A stretch of 64,000 bases of DNA from Clostridium rectalis (GTDB taxonomy: Bacteria; Bacillota; Clostridia; Clostridiales; Clostridiaceae). The notes beneath the pieces were generated by a model. It was not told the DNA's origin, did not search any database, and saw nothing but the letters and a program-made list of their open reading frames with translations. Location: assembly GCF_900626095.1 (NCBI RefSeq), contig NZ_UYZZ01000010.1, positions 1-64,000 of the forward strand. Reading direction: 5' to 3'. Both the position numbers and the translations under genes were made by a program. Shown here piece after piece: positions 51,960 through 62,316 of the stretch. The first letter of the stretch is position 1. Every line of letters starts with the position of its first letter.

Positions 51960-54900
51960 ATGTATAAAAAAATAGAAAACTCAAGAAGTTTTGTGCAGAT
52001 GGAAAGAGAAGTATTAAATTACTGGGAAGATAATAACATAGTAGAAAAAAACTTTGACTTGAATAAGGGTGGAAAATATTTCACTTTTTATGATGGACCC
52101 CCAACAGCAAACGGAAAACCTCATGTAGGTCATGTTCTTACAAGAGTTATAAAGGATTTAGTACCAAGATATAAGGTAATGAAAGGATATAGAGTTTTAA
52201 GAAAAGCTGGATGGGATACCCATGGTTTACCGGTGGAACTTGAAATAGAAAAGAAATTAGGTATTTCGGGAAAACAAGAAATAGAAAAATATGGGGTAGA
52301 AAAATTTATAAAAGAATGTAAAGAATCTGTATTTACCTATTCAACTATGTGGAAAGACATGTCAGAAAAATTAGGGTTTTGGGTTGATATGGATACGCCT
52401 TATGTAACTTACCATAATAATTACATAGAATCAGTATGGTGGGCATTAAAAAGTATGTGGGATAAAGAACTTTTATATAAAGGACATAAAGTAATTCCTT
52501 ATTGCCCTAGATGTGGAACATCTCTTTCATCACATGAAGTTGCTCAAGGATATAAGGATGTAAAAGAAGCTACGGCTTTCGTAAAGTTTAAAGTAAAAGA
52601 TGAAGAAAACAAATATATACTTGCTTGGACGACAACTCCTTGGACATTGCCAAGTAACGTAGCGTTAGCGGTAAACAAAGCGTATGATTATGTAGAAGTG
52701 GTAAGTAATGGAGAACATTTAATTCTTGCTAAGGAACTTTTAAATGTTTTAGATGGAGAATATGAAATAGCAAAGGAATTAAAAGGAGAAGACTTAATAG
52801 GATTACAGTATGAGCAGTTATTTAAATTCTATACTCCAAAAGAAAAAGCTTTCTATATAGTACATGGAGATTTTGTTACTTTATCAGACGGTACAGGAAT
52901 AGTTCACTTGGCGCCAGCTTATGGTGAAGATGATAATATAGTTTGTAAAAAGCAGGGTCTGCCATTAATAAATTTAGTTGATGGAGAAGGAAAGTTTGTT
53001 GAATGTGTGGAGCCTTTTAAAGGATTGTTTGTGAAGAAAGCTGATAGTAAAATATTAGAATACATGAAAAAGGAAGGCAGTCTTTATAAATCAGAAAAGT
53101 TTACTCACTCATATCCTCATTGCTGGAGATGTGATACCCCACTTTTATATTATCCAAAGGATAGTTGGTTTGTAAAAATGACATCCTTAAGGGATAAACT
53201 TTTAGAAAATAACAATAAGGTTAATTGGTATCCTGATAATATAAGAACTGGAAGGTTCGGAAAGTTTTTAGAAAATGTTATTGACTGGGGTATTTCAAGG
53301 GATAGATATTGGGGAACACCACTTCCAATTTGGGAGTGTGATTGTGGTCATAAAGAATGTATAGGAAGTATTAAAGAACTTAAAGAAAAGGGAATAAATG
53401 TACCAGAAAATATAGAACTTCATAAACCATATATTGATAAAGTACATTTAAAATGTTCACACTGTGGAAAAGAGATGACAAGAACAGGAGAGGTTATCGA
53501 TTGTTGGTTTGACTCAGGATCAATGCCTTTTGCACAGCATCACTACCCATTTGAGAATAAAGAAGTGTTTGAAGCAAATTTCCCTGCTCAATTTATTTCA
53601 GAGGCAGTGGATCAAACTAGAGGTTGGTTTTACACATTAATGGCCATATCAACATCATTATTTGATACAAACCCATTTGAAAATTGTATAGTTTTAGGTC
53701 ATGTATTGGATAAACGTGGGCTTAAAATGTCAAAACATAAAGGAAATGTAGTAGATCCGTTTGAAATATTGGATAAGGTTGGGGCGGATGCTTGTAGATG
53801 GCACTTTTATACTGCTAGTGCACCATGGCTTCCAACAAGATTTTCCGTTGAGGATGTAGAAGAAACTCAAAGAAAGTTTTTAAGTACTTTATGGAATGTA
53901 TATTCATTCTATGTTCTTTATGCAGAATTAGATAATTTTAATCCGTTAGATTATAAAGAATTTGTTAGCAAAAATGTAATGGATAAGTGGATTATTTCAA
54001 GATTAAATACATTAATTAAAGATGTAGAGAATCATATGGATGGATATAGAATTACTCAGGCAGCATTAGCTATAGAGGAATTTGTAGATGATTTATCTAA
54101 CTGGTATGTAAGAAGAAATAGATCAAGATTTTGGAGTGAAACATTAACAGATGATAAAATTGGAGCGTATGTAACACTTTATAAAGTGTTGACTACTTTA
54201 TCACTTGTAACATCACCATTTATACCATTCATGGCTGATGACATATATAGTAATTTAGTTAAATCTTTAGATGAGTCAGCTGTTGAAAGTGTTCATTTAT
54301 GTAAGTGGCCTGAATACGATGAAAATTTATTTAATCCGGAATTAGAAAGAGAAATGCAAGAAGCTATTAAGATAGTTAGACTAGGTAGAAGCTCAAGAAA
54401 CGGTGCAAATATAAAGAACAGACAGCCACTTTCAAAAATGCTTGTGAATTCAAAATCACTACCGGAATATTATGGAGATATTATAAAAGAAGAGCTTAAT
54501 ATAAAAGAAGTTATGTTTGGTGCAGATTTATCAAAATATGTTAATTTTGATATTAAACCAAATTTACCTGTATTAGGGAAAGTTTATGGTAGACATATTC
54601 CTGCTATAAGAAAAGAAATTGCATCTATGGACCAAATGGATCTTGCGCAAAAGATTCAAAGGGGAGATAGTGTAACTATTAATGTTGCAAATCAAGATAT
54701 TCAATTAAATAATGAAAACTTGCTTGTGACAATGCAGGGTCTTGAGGGTTTTGCATTTGCAGGAGAAGGAGAAATTGGAGTTGTACTTGATACTGCGTTA
54801 ACTAAAGAATTAAAAGAAGAAGGTCATGTAAGGGAAATATTAAGCAAGATTCAAAATATGAGAAAAGAGAATGGATTTGAAGTTGCAGATAAAATAAAAT

Positions 54901-55064
54901 TGTTTGTTTCAGGAAACGATATGCTTGAAGGTATAGTTCGTAAATTTGAGGATACTATTAAAAAAGAAACTCTTTCTGTAGAAGTTAACTATAATGAAGA
55001 AAGAGATTATACACAGTGTAAAATTAATGGAGAAGAATTTAAAATCACTGTTGAATTAGTGTAA
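51960..55064 (+). CDS. ileS: Isoleucyl-tRNA synthetase, long (IleRS2-like) type
   Basis: Charges tRNA-Ile and edits valine. The 1034-residue enzyme is the longer form, with [15 protein letters not shown] (HIGH motif), a connective editing domain, and a KMSKH loop ([13 protein letters not shown]) in place of KMSKS. KMSKH and the length are typical of IleRS2, the eukaryote-like type that is naturally tolerant of mupirocin. The ATG at 51960 follows TTAGGAGGGA; an upstream in-frame start is not needed. It is under T-box control. Confidence 0.95.
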   Translation: MYKKIENSRSFVQMEREVLNYWEDNNIVEKNFDLNKGGKYFTFYDGPPTANGKPHVGHVLTRVIKDLVPRYKVMKGYRVLRKAGWDTHGLPVELEIEKKLGISGKQEIEKYGVEKFIKECKESVFTYSTMWKDMSEKLGFWVDMDTPYVTYHNNYIESVWWALKSMWDKELLYKGHKVIPYCPRCGTSLSSHEVAQGYKDVKEATAFVKFKVKDEENKYILAWTTTPWTLPSNVALAVNKAYDYVEVVSNGEHLILAKELLNVLDGEYEIAKELKGEDLIGLQYEQLFKFYTPKEKAFYIVHGDFVTLSDGTGIVHLAPAYGEDDNIVCKKQGLPLINLVDGEGKFVECVEPFKGLFVKKADSKILEYMKKEGSLYKSEKFTHSYPHCWRCDTPLLYYPKDSWFVKMTSLRDKLLENNNKVNWYPDNIRTGRFGKFLENVIDWGISRDRYWGTPLPIWECDCGHKECIGSIKELKEKGINVPENIELHKPYIDKVHLKCSHCGKEMTRTGEVIDCWFDSGSMPFAQHHYPFENKEVFEANFPAQFISEAVDQTRGWFYTLMAISTSLFDTNPFENCIVLGHVLDKRGLKMSKHKGNVVDPFEILDKVGADACRWHFYTASAPWLPTRFSVEDVEETQRKFLSTLWNVYSFYVLYAELDNFNPLDYKEFVSKNVMDKWIISRLNTLIKDVENHMDGYRITQAALAIEEFVDDLSNWYVRRNRSRFWSETLTDDKIGAYVTLYKVLTTLSLVTSPFIPFMADDIYSNLVKSLDESAVESVHLCKWPEYDENLFNPELEREMQEAIKIVRLGRSSRNGANIKNRQPLSKMLVNSKSLPEYYGDIIKEELNIKEVMFGADLSKYVNFDIKPNLPVLGKVYGRHIPAIRKEIASMDQMDLAQKIQRGDSVTINVANQDIQLNNENLLVTMQGLEGFAFAGEGEIGVVLDTALTKELKEEGHVREILSKIQNMRKENGFEVADKIKLFVSGNDMLEGIVRKFEDTIKKETLSVEVNYNEERDYTQCKINGEEFKITVELV

Positions 55065-55071
55065 TAAGTAG

Positions 55072-55107
55072 ATGATGCATAGGTATATTACCTATGCATT
55101 ATTTTAA
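55072..55107 (+). terminator. Terminator of ileS
   Basis: ATGCATAGG / CCTATGCAT stem followed by a T-rich, slightly interrupted tract. Confidence 0.65.
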
Positions 55108-55153
55108 TAGAAAAAATGGATACATAAAATTTAATAAAATTTAATAAATTGTT

Positions 55154-55221
55154 AAAAAGTATAGAAATAATATACTTTTTATGAAAATATGGTTGTAATA
55201 CAATGGTTTTATAAGTATAAT
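55154..55221 (+). promoter_or_regulatory. Promoter of the CcpA-like gene with an upstream inverted repeat
   Basis: TTGTAA (55193-55198), 17-bp spacer, TATAAT (55216-55221). AAAAAGTATA (55154-55163) is inverted at 55171-55180, about 13 bases before the -35 box. Confidence 0.6.
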
Positions 55222-55254
55222 TAATGCTAATAAAAGTGTATTAGGAGTGATAAT

Positions 55255-56256
55255 ATGGCAGCATCAATTAAAGACGTTGCAAAAGAGGCTGGAGTATCCA
55301 TAGCTACTGTGTCTAGGGTACTTAATGATGTAGACGTTGTCAACGAAGAAACGAAAAAAAAGGTGTTAGCTGCAATAAAAAAATTAGGATATAGACCTAA
55401 TATAGTAGCTAGAAGCTTAAAAACACAAAGGACAAGGACTGTGGGTATAATTATACCGGATATTTCAAATCAGTTTTATCCAGAGATAGTTAGAGGAGCA
55501 GAGGATGTAGCTAATATATATGACTATAATATAATATTATGTAATACAGATTTAGATGTAGAAAAAGAAACAGAATATATTAAGGTACTAAAAGAAAAAA
55601 TGGTGGACGGTGTACTTTATATGAGTACATGTCTAGAAAAAACTACTATGGATCTTATTAACGAATTGGAAATGCCAACAGTATTTGCAGAAACTATTGA
55701 TGAAAATAAAAGTTTCCCTAGTGTTACTATAGATAATAGTCAAGCTGCATTTGATGCAGTACAATACTTGTTAAACAAAGGTAATAAGAACATAGTCTAT
55801 GTAGGACCTAAAGAGGAAATAGTTAACGCAATATCATTAAGATACAAAGGATATAAAAGGGCATTAGAAAAAAATAATATAGCTATAAACAAAAATTTAA
55901 TATGTTACTCAGGAATGAAGGCTAGAGACAGTTATTCAAATATGATGGAGTTTATATCAAAGGGCGAAAGATTTGATGCAGTATTTTGTACCAGCGACGA
56001 AATGGCAATGGGTGTAATAAATGCTTTGAGGGATAAGAACATAAAAGTCCCAGAAGAAGTAGATGTTATGGGTTTTAATAATGTTTATGAAGCATCTATA
56101 TTTTATCCTAGACTTACTACTATATCACAGCCAATGTATGATATGGGTTCAGTAGGTATGAGAATGCTTATAAAAATTATAAATAAGGAGCCTATAAATA
56201 AAGAACATTATGTTCTTAATTATCAATTAATAGAAAGAGATTCTTGTAAAAAATAG
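55255..56256 (+). CDS. ccpA: LacI-family regulator, probably catabolite control protein CcpA
   Basis: CcpA with phosphorylated HPr binds cre sites and shuts down or activates carbon genes. The 333-residue protein has a LacI helix-turn-helix (IKDVAKEAGVSIATVSRVLND, about 5-25), the hinge RPNIVARSLKT and the sugar-binding-like core with VGIIIPDISNQFYPEIVRGA, close to clostridial CcpA as I remember it. No sugar operon is adjacent, which fits a global regulator. TAGGAGTG precedes the ATG. A paralogous sugar repressor remains possible. Confidence 0.75.
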   Translation: MAASIKDVAKEAGVSIATVSRVLNDVDVVNEETKKKVLAAIKKLGYRPNIVARSLKTQRTRTVGIIIPDISNQFYPEIVRGAEDVANIYDYNIILCNTDLDVEKETEYIKVLKEKMVDGVLYMSTCLEKTTMDLINELEMPTVFAETIDENKSFPSVTIDNSQAAFDAVQYLLNKGNKNIVYVGPKEEIVNAISLRYKGYKRALEKNNIAINKNLICYSGMKARDSYSNMMEFISKGERFDAVFCTSDEMAMGVINALRDKNIKVPEEVDVMGFNNVYEASIFYPRLTTISQPMYDMGSVGMRMLIKIINKEPINKEHYVLNYQLIERDSCKK

Positions 56257-56275
56257 GAAATAATTTGGTAATGAT

Positions 56276-56307
56276 AAAAAAACACAGTGCATACTGTGTT
56301 TTTTTTG
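56276..56307 (+). terminator. Terminator of the CcpA-like gene
   Basis: AAAAAACACAGT / ACTGTGTTTTTT stem with T run. Confidence 0.88.
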
Positions 56308-56360
56308 CTTCTAAATAAAAAATACTGTCATTTGTAAAAAAATAATGTACTACGAAATTT

Positions 56361-56389
56361 TTGAAAGAGAATATATAGAATGGTATAAT
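56361..56389 (+). promoter_or_regulatory. Promoter of the helicase-nuclease gene
   Basis: TTGAAA (56361-56366), 17-bp spacer, TATAAT (56384-56389). Confidence 0.75.
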
Positions 56390-56471
56390 TTAACATAAAG
56401 ATAATATACTAATAAGTTATAACTTTCTACAAGGTTTTAGGCATCTAGTATAAATTTATGGAGGTATGATT

Positions 56472-59400
56472 ATGGAAGCTAGAGATAAGGTTAAAAGGGT
56501 GTTTAATTATCTTTTAAGTGTAAAAAGCATGAATGAAAAGGTAATTAATAATATTTCACATTACAATAAAGTCTATACAGAAAGTGAACTATGTAATATT
56601 ACTGGATGCGTTATAAATAAGAATTTAAATGATGATTGGTGGATAAAGGTAGATAAAAGGGCTAAAAGTTTATACAATTATTTATTTAATCTATACCAGA
56701 AAATTGATAATGATGATAAAAATATAGAATTAATATATGGAAATGGTGTAATTAATTATACTAGTGATGGGGAAAATATAAATCATCCTGTATTTACTTC
56801 TCAGTTAAAAATAAACTTTAATACCAAGGATGGAAAAATATACTTAAAACAAATGGGTAATATGAATATAGAATTAAATTTTTTAGAAAATATAAATAGT
56901 GGCAGTTTCAATAAGATTTTAAAATTAAAGGATAAAGTTAAAGAGTTTAATATAAAAGAAGAAGAAAATTTAAATAAGTATTACAAAGAAATAATAGATG
57001 GAATCAATATTCCTATTATTAATAAAAATAGGATAAAAGTGAATAATAGGTGCATGATTATTGAGAGAAGAAAAGATACTAGTATGTGGAAAGAGGAAAT
57101 TAAAAATACTATTAAAGAGATAGATAAAGGGATTCCTATACCCAAAACTATAGAAGCATTGGTGTCGGAGAATATAAATGTATACGAGGATGATATATGG
57201 GATGATATGAGAGATAATTTATTATTTCCATTGCCGTCTAATGGGGAACAAAGAGAAATAGGAAGAAAAATTTGTGATAATTTCGGGGTTGTTGTACAAG
57301 GTCCTCCAGGAACAGGTAAGAGTCATACTATAGCTAATTTAATATGTAATTTATTAGCTCATGGTAAGAAAGTTTTAGTAACAAGTGAAACTGATAGGGC
57401 TTTAAAGGTGTTAAATAATAAAATACCTGATGAAATCAAGTCTTTGTGTATGAGTGTAATAGGAAATGACGCGGGGGCATTTAAGAACCTGGAGGATAAT
57501 GTTAGAAAAATAACAGAAAACTTATCTTTAAATCCTGAGGATTTGGAGATAGAAGTTACTCTTTTAAAAAAACAATTGGAAGACTGTAAAAATTATCAAA
57601 AGACATTATTAAAACAACTGAGGGATATAAATTATATGGAGAATAAGACTATTAACTATTGTGGACAAAGTTATAAGTTAATCCATATAGCAAAATGGCT
57701 AAGGGATAATGAGAAAGATTATTCTTGGATTGAAGACAAGATAAAGCCTAATAGTAAAGCACCCATTTCTAATGAAGAGTTTAATCAGTTAATAAATTAT
57801 GTAAGATCTACAAATAAGGAGGATAAAGACAAAATAAGAAATGTAGAAGCTGTAATTGATAAGATTCCTTCTTATGAAGAAATTGCAGATAATATAAAAA
57901 TATTTAAGCAATTAGAAACAAAATATAATATCAGTATTAAACAACTAGAGGGATGGAATATATATGATAATACTAGATTTCAGTATGAAAAATTAGTAAA
58001 TATAGTAGAATATGCTGAGAAAAAAATAGAAGATATAAACTCTAATGGGTTTAGTAAGGTAATGCTTGACTACCATAGAAGTAATATAATAAGACAAGCT
58101 ATACGCTCTTTATTATTAAAGTGGAATACTTACATAAAGAGGCTTGCTGTTATTAATAAAGAATTGAATGACCATAACTTAGATATACCTGAAAATATTA
58201 ATTCAGATAAATTTGAAAGGGATTTTAGTTCTGTTTATTCGGAAATCAATAAAAATGGTAAAGTAAGTAAATTATTTACTATTTTCCATAAAGATTATGA
58301 ATATATTTTTAGAGATTGTAAAATAGATTATAAACCTTTACAAAGTTTATCACAAGCAATAACTTTAAAAATTTATCTAGAGGCTAAGTCTATAGAGAGA
58401 AATATATTGGATCTTTGGAATAATACTATGAGAAACTATGAAAATCTCCTTATAGATAAAAATAAATCTAATTCTTTATTAATTATAGAAGAATATATGA
58501 AGTGTTTAGATAGTATTAGTAAATGGAATGAAGAGGTAAAAAACAAAATATGCAAAGTCTTTGGAAAAATACAGTATCCTATGGATATTAACTGGTATAG
58601 TAAAGATTCATTTGCATATATAAAAGGATGTGCGGATTCTATAAATACTGTATATAAATATAAGAATAAGAAGGCATATCTGCAATCAATAAAAAGTTTA
58701 CTTTACCCTATAAAAGAACTTAGAGTTGTTTGTAATGCAATGGATAATTTTGATTTAATTAAGTTAAAAGAAAGCTTTTTAGAGGTAGACAGATTAAAGA
58801 ATATGAAAAAAGAATGGGATAGAATTTTTTTAATTTTGTTTAAGCTTCAAAATTTATGTCCTAATTTAGCAGGAAAGATAGTAGAGGGTAAGGTAAATAA
58901 ATTACAGAATTGGAATAGGGCGTGGAGATGGAAAGAATGGGATTGTATGCTCAAGGAACTAGAAAATGTAAATGAAGATCAATTAGAAGAAAAGCTAGAA
59001 AATGAAAAGGAGAAAGAAAAGGAACTTATTAAGCAGATAATATATAAAAAAACTTGGCATAATCAAATTTTAAAAACTTCAGAAAGCCAAAAAAGGAGTT
59101 TGTTTTCATGGCTTCAGGCAGTAAAAAGGATAGGAAAGGGCACAGGGAAATTTGTACCAGAGTATATAAAATTAGCTCAAAAAGAGTTAGAGAATTGCAA
59201 AGATTTTATTCCTGTTTGGATAATGCCTATTAATAAAGTTATAGAGAATATAAAACTTTCCGCTAATAATTTTGACGTGGTTATAATAGATGAAAGTAGC
59301 CAAAGTAATATATTTGGTATAAGTGCTTTAATGAGAGCTAAGAAAGCGATTATTGTAGGTGATGATAAACAAATTAGTCCAGAAGCTATAGGTGTCGATC

Positions 59401-60497
59401 AGGATTTAGTAAAAAAGTTAATTAATATGTATTTAGGGGATATACCTAATAGTGAGTGGTTTGATTTACAGACCAGTTTATATGATACGGCGTTAAGGGT
59501 ATTTCCTAATAGAGTGATGTTAAAGGAACATTTTAGATGTGTACCAGAAATAATCCAGTTTAGCAATAGAATGTGCTATTCTAAAGAGATAATACCATTG
59601 AGGTATGCATATAAATTTGAAAGGTTTAATCCTTGTATTATGCCAATTAAAATTCAAGATGGAACTAGGGAAGGGGGAAGGCCCATTAATTTAAAAGAGG
59701 CTGAGGAAATAGTAGATACAATAGAGAGGTGTTGTAAAGATAAAAGGTATGATAACATGACAATGGGGGTTATATCTTTACTTGGAGAACCTCAATCAGA
59801 ATGTATACTTAAGCTATTGAAGGAGAGAATTGGAGAGAGGGAAATAGTTAAAAGAAAGCTAGTTTGTGGAGATGCATATTCTTTTCAAGGTGATGAAAGA
59901 GATGTAATGTTCTTATCTATGGTGATAGCTGATAATGTAAAGTTTACAGCTCTTACTAAGGATTCAGACATTAGAAGGTTTAATGTTGCAGCCAGTAGGG
60001 CTAAGAATCAAATGTGGTTATTTTATTCTGTAGATTTAGAAAGCCTAAGTAAGGAATGCGTTAGGTATTCTTTGTTGGAATACTGTTTAAACTATAAAAA
60101 TTATAATAATAAGAGTAAAAATGTAGATTATGTATTTTACTCAGATTTTCAAAGGGACGTTTATAAGGCTCTTAAGAACAATGATTTTAATCCATTACCT
60201 AATGTAAGTATAGGCAATTATAAAATTGATTTTATTGTAGAAGGTGTTAAAAACAGAGCAGCTATAATATGTGAGGAACCAAGAGAAAATCAAGTATTAA
60301 GTTTTGATGAAAGCTATAATGCACAGCTTAAATTAAAACAATCTGGTTGGGAAGTTATAAGGATTAGAGGAATAAAGTTTTATAGAGATTCGGAAGACAC
60401 AATGAATAAAGTATTTTTTAAATTAAAGTGCAAAAGAGTATCTTACACTATGAAAAAGTATGGAAAATCAAATTCTAAAGGGCTAAGAGCGGTATAA
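56472..60497 (+). CDS. Large superfamily 1 helicase with a C-terminal restriction-nuclease-like domain
   Basis: A 1341-residue single-gene protein. It has an unassigned N-terminal part (about 1-250), then Walker A QGPPGTGKSHTIANL (about 275-290), a long helical insert (about 330-910) and Walker B VVIIDESSQ (about 935). Further helicase motifs are GDDKQISPEA, FRCVPEIIQFSN, SFQGDERDVMFLSM and FNVAASRAKNQMWLFYS, all of the Upf1/Dna2-like group. The end (about 1220-1330) resembles the Vsr-like MTES_1575 nuclease: FQRDVYKAL, YKIDFIVEG, then IICEEP, where IECDG is usual. The architecture resembles helicase-Vsr defence proteins. GGAGGT favours 56472. Confidence 0.85.
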   Translation: MEARDKVKRVFNYLLSVKSMNEKVINNISHYNKVYTESELCNITGCVINKNLNDDWWIKVDKRAKSLYNYLFNLYQKIDNDDKNIELIYGNGVINYTSDGENINHPVFTSQLKINFNTKDGKIYLKQMGNMNIELNFLENINSGSFNKILKLKDKVKEFNIKEEENLNKYYKEIIDGINIPIINKNRIKVNNRCMIIERRKDTSMWKEEIKNTIKEIDKGIPIPKTIEALVSENINVYEDDIWDDMRDNLLFPLPSNGEQREIGRKICDNFGVVVQGPPGTGKSHTIANLICNLLAHGKKVLVTSETDRALKVLNNKIPDEIKSLCMSVIGNDAGAFKNLEDNVRKITENLSLNPEDLEIEVTLLKKQLEDCKNYQKTLLKQLRDINYMENKTINYCGQSYKLIHIAKWLRDNEKDYSWIEDKIKPNSKAPISNEEFNQLINYVRSTNKEDKDKIRNVEAVIDKIPSYEEIADNIKIFKQLETKYNISIKQLEGWNIYDNTRFQYEKLVNIVEYAEKKIEDINSNGFSKVMLDYHRSNIIRQAIRSLLLKWNTYIKRLAVINKELNDHNLDIPENINSDKFERDFSSVYSEINKNGKVSKLFTIFHKDYEYIFRDCKIDYKPLQSLSQAITLKIYLEAKSIERNILDLWNNTMRNYENLLIDKNKSNSLLIIEEYMKCLDSISKWNEEVKNKICKVFGKIQYPMDINWYSKDSFAYIKGCADSINTVYKYKNKKAYLQSIKSLLYPIKELRVVCNAMDNFDLIKLKESFLEVDRLKNMKKEWDRIFLILFKLQNLCPNLAGKIVEGKVNKLQNWNRAWRWKEWDCMLKELENVNEDQLEEKLENEKEKEKELIKQIIYKKTWHNQILKTSESQKRSLFSWLQAVKRIGKGTGKFVPEYIKLAQKELENCKDFIPVWIMPINKVIENIKLSANNFDVVIIDESSQSNIFGISALMRAKKAIIVGDDKQISPEAIGVDQDLVKKLINMYLGDIPNSEWFDLQTSLYDTALRVFPNRVMLKEHFRCVPEIIQFSNRMCYSKEIIPLRYAYKFERFNPCIMPIKIQDGTREGGRPINLKEAEEIVDTIERCCKDKRYDNMTMGVISLLGEPQSECILKLLKERIGEREIVKRKLVCGDAYSFQGDERDVMFLSMVIADNVKFTALTKDSDIRRFNVAASRAKNQMWLFYSVDLESLSKECVRYSLLEYCLNYKNYNNKSKNVDYVFYSDFQRDVYKALKNNDFNPLPNVSIGNYKIDFIVEGVKNRAAIICEEPRENQVLSFDESYNAQLKLKQSGWEVIRIRGIKFYRDSEDTMNKVFFKLKCKRVSYTMKKYGKSNSKGLRAV

Positions 60498-60516
60498 AGT
60501 AAATAGGGAGTTAGAT

Positions 60517-61214
60517 ATGTAACCAAAAGAGGTAAGACTAATATTTTCTGTCATTGTAGGTGGAGCTATAGGATATGAGAGGAAATTTAAAAATAGACCA
60601 GCTGGGTTTAGAACTCATATGTTGGTTTGCTTAGGTGAACTATAGTTTCTATGATACAATTATACGATTTTTATACAACGGTTGAATTTCTTAAAAACAA
60701 TCCTACCCTAAGTAATTCTATAAAAACAGATATAGGAACATTGGGATCATAGGTTATAAGTGGGGTAGGTTTTTTAGGGACAAGGACAATAATTGATGAA
60801 AGGGGAATAGTTACAGGATTAACTACAGCAGCTAGCCTTTGGGGAATAGCATGTATAGGTTTAGCTGTAGGAATGGGATATTATACACTAAGCATTTTAG
60901 TTAGTGTTCAAGTATTTATTATACTTGTTATATTAAAAAAAATTGAATGGAAATTTATTGATAGAGGCAAATTAATGCAGCTGGAAATAGAGTGTTTAAA
61001 AAGAGATAACATACTTGATAAAATATCAGAATATTTAACGGAAAGAAATACTAGGGTGAAAATCATAGAATTTACCCACATATTAGAGGAGGTGGAAATT
61101 AAAAGGCATGAAAAAAGTTTATATAGTATTATAGTACCTAGAGATTTTAGTATATTAGATGTATTAAAAGGTATGAATAGTTTTGTAAATATTATAAGGG
61201 TAAAAATTATATAG
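60517..61214 (+). pseudogene. mgtC: mgtC/sapB-family gene, decayed
   Basis: Relatives are membrane proteins linked to growth at low Mg2+. Translation in pieces gives VRLIFSVIVGGAIGYERKFK, then NRPAGFRTHMLVCLG, then, in another frame, VSMIQLYDFYTTVEFLKNN, and VISGVGFLGTRTII plus VTGLTTAASLWGIACIGLAVG. Three lesions are visible. TAA follows directly after the only suitable ATG (60517-60522). One missing base near 60640 shifts the frame. TAG at 60750-60752 interrupts the sequence before VISG. An intact C-terminal ACT-like tail remains (60873-61214 open). GGGAG precedes the ATG. A sequencing error cannot explain all three easily. Confidence 0.85.
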
Positions 61215-61250
61215 AAATAGGTGTTTTGTTAATCAAAACACCTATTTTTA
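61215..61250 (+). terminator. Terminator of the former mgtC gene
   Basis: AAATAGGTGTTTT / AAAACACCTATTT stem with T run, still perfect. Confidence 0.85.
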
Positions 61251-61323
61251 TATGATGAAATTATTATATAAAAATTCTGTTTTAGAAAAATTAAGAAAAC
61301 AATAAAACAAATGACGATATTTG

Positions 61324-61352
61324 TTGACGATTGACTAATTATAGTTTAAAAT
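61324..61352 (+). promoter_or_regulatory. Promoter of glpF
   Basis: TTGACG (61324-61329), 17-bp spacer, TAAAAT (61347-61352). The leader would be about 180 bases. Confidence 0.6.
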
Positions 61353-61410
61353 TAGAAAAATAAATAATACTTAATAAAATAGTACAAATTAGAATTAAGA
61401 CGAATTTATA

Positions 61411-61424
61411 TAAAAACGTTTTGA
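61411..61424 (+). promoter_or_regulatory. Candidate cre (CcpA) site in the glpF leader
   Basis: TAAAAACGTTTTGA differs from the symmetric cre form TGAAAACGTTTTCA at two positions. At roughly +50 it could block transcription when CcpA binds. Confidence 0.4.
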
Positions 61425-61537
61425 TTCATTTTTTTATTTAATTTTAATTGTTAAATATTTAATTTTGTTTGGAGGTGTTACTAGGCAAATTAAATCTATT
61501 GAAATAATAAATATAATCATATTAGGAGGAAAAAAAG

Positions 61538-62242
61538 ATGACAACTTTTTTGGCAGAACTTTTAGGAACAATGATTCTAGTAATATTAGGTGATGGAGTA
61601 GTTGCTAATGTGGTACTTAATAAAACTAAAGGAGAAAATTCAGGGTGGATAGTTATAACAACCGGTTGGGCATTGGCTGTAAGTATCCCTGTGTTTATAT
61701 TTGGAACAATTAGTGGAGCTCATTTTAACCCAGCAGTTACATTAGGTTTAGCTACTATAGGTAAGTTTCAGTGGACTAACGTGCCTGTGTATATTGCAGC
61801 ACAGTTAATAGGTGGATTTTTTGGAGCGGTAATTGTTTGGATATTTTACTTACCACATTTTAAGGCGACAGAAGATAAGGGGGCAAAATTAGGAGTATTT
61901 TGTACGGGACCGGCTATTAAAAATACAGTTTCAAATTTTGTATCAGAATTTATAGGAACATTTATTTTGGTATTTGGAATTTTAGGGGTTGGAAATACTA
62001 AAATGGTAGATGGAATATCCCCAATAGTAGTGGGACTTATTGTTTGGTCAGTGGGATTAACATTAGGTGGAACCACCGGTTATGCTATAAACCCAGCTAG
62101 GGATTTTGGACCAAGATTAGCACATTATTTGTTACCTATACATGGAAAAGGAGATTCGGATTGGGGTTATGCATGGATACCAGTTGTGGCACCTATTTTG
62201 GGAGGAATAGTAGCTGCACTTGTATTCTCTACAATATTTTAG
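61538..62242 (+). CDS. glpF: Glycerol uptake facilitator (aquaglyceroporin)
   Basis: A channel for glycerol and related polyols. The 234-residue protein has six membrane helices and two NPA motifs, GAHFNPAVTLG and INPARDFGPR. The Asp after the second NPA (NPARD) marks the glycerol type rather than pure water channels. AGGAGGAAAAA precedes the ATG. A PocR-type sensor kinase and a response regulator follow, so the unit may respond to glycerol or propanediol. Confidence 0.93.
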   Translation: MTTFLAELLGTMILVILGDGVVANVVLNKTKGENSGWIVITTGWALAVSIPVFIFGTISGAHFNPAVTLGLATIGKFQWTNVPVYIAAQLIGGFFGAVIVWIFYLPHFKATEDKGAKLGVFCTGPAIKNTVSNFVSEFIGTFILVFGILGVGNTKMVDGISPIVVGLIVWSVGLTLGGTTGYAINPARDFGPRLAHYLLPIHGKGDSDWGYAWIPVVAPILGGIVAALVFSTIF

Positions 62243-62265
62243 AATATACTAACTTAGTAATACTT

Positions 62266-62292
62266 AAAAGCATAGGGAGCCCTATGCTTTTA
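62266..62292 (+). terminator. Terminator-like hairpin between glpF and the kinase gene
   Basis: AAAAGCATAGG / CCTATGCTTTT stem, then T/A-rich. It would reduce read-through into the two-component genes. Confidence 0.7.
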
Positions 62293-62316
62293 TAGAATAA
62301 TTGTAGGAGGGGAACT

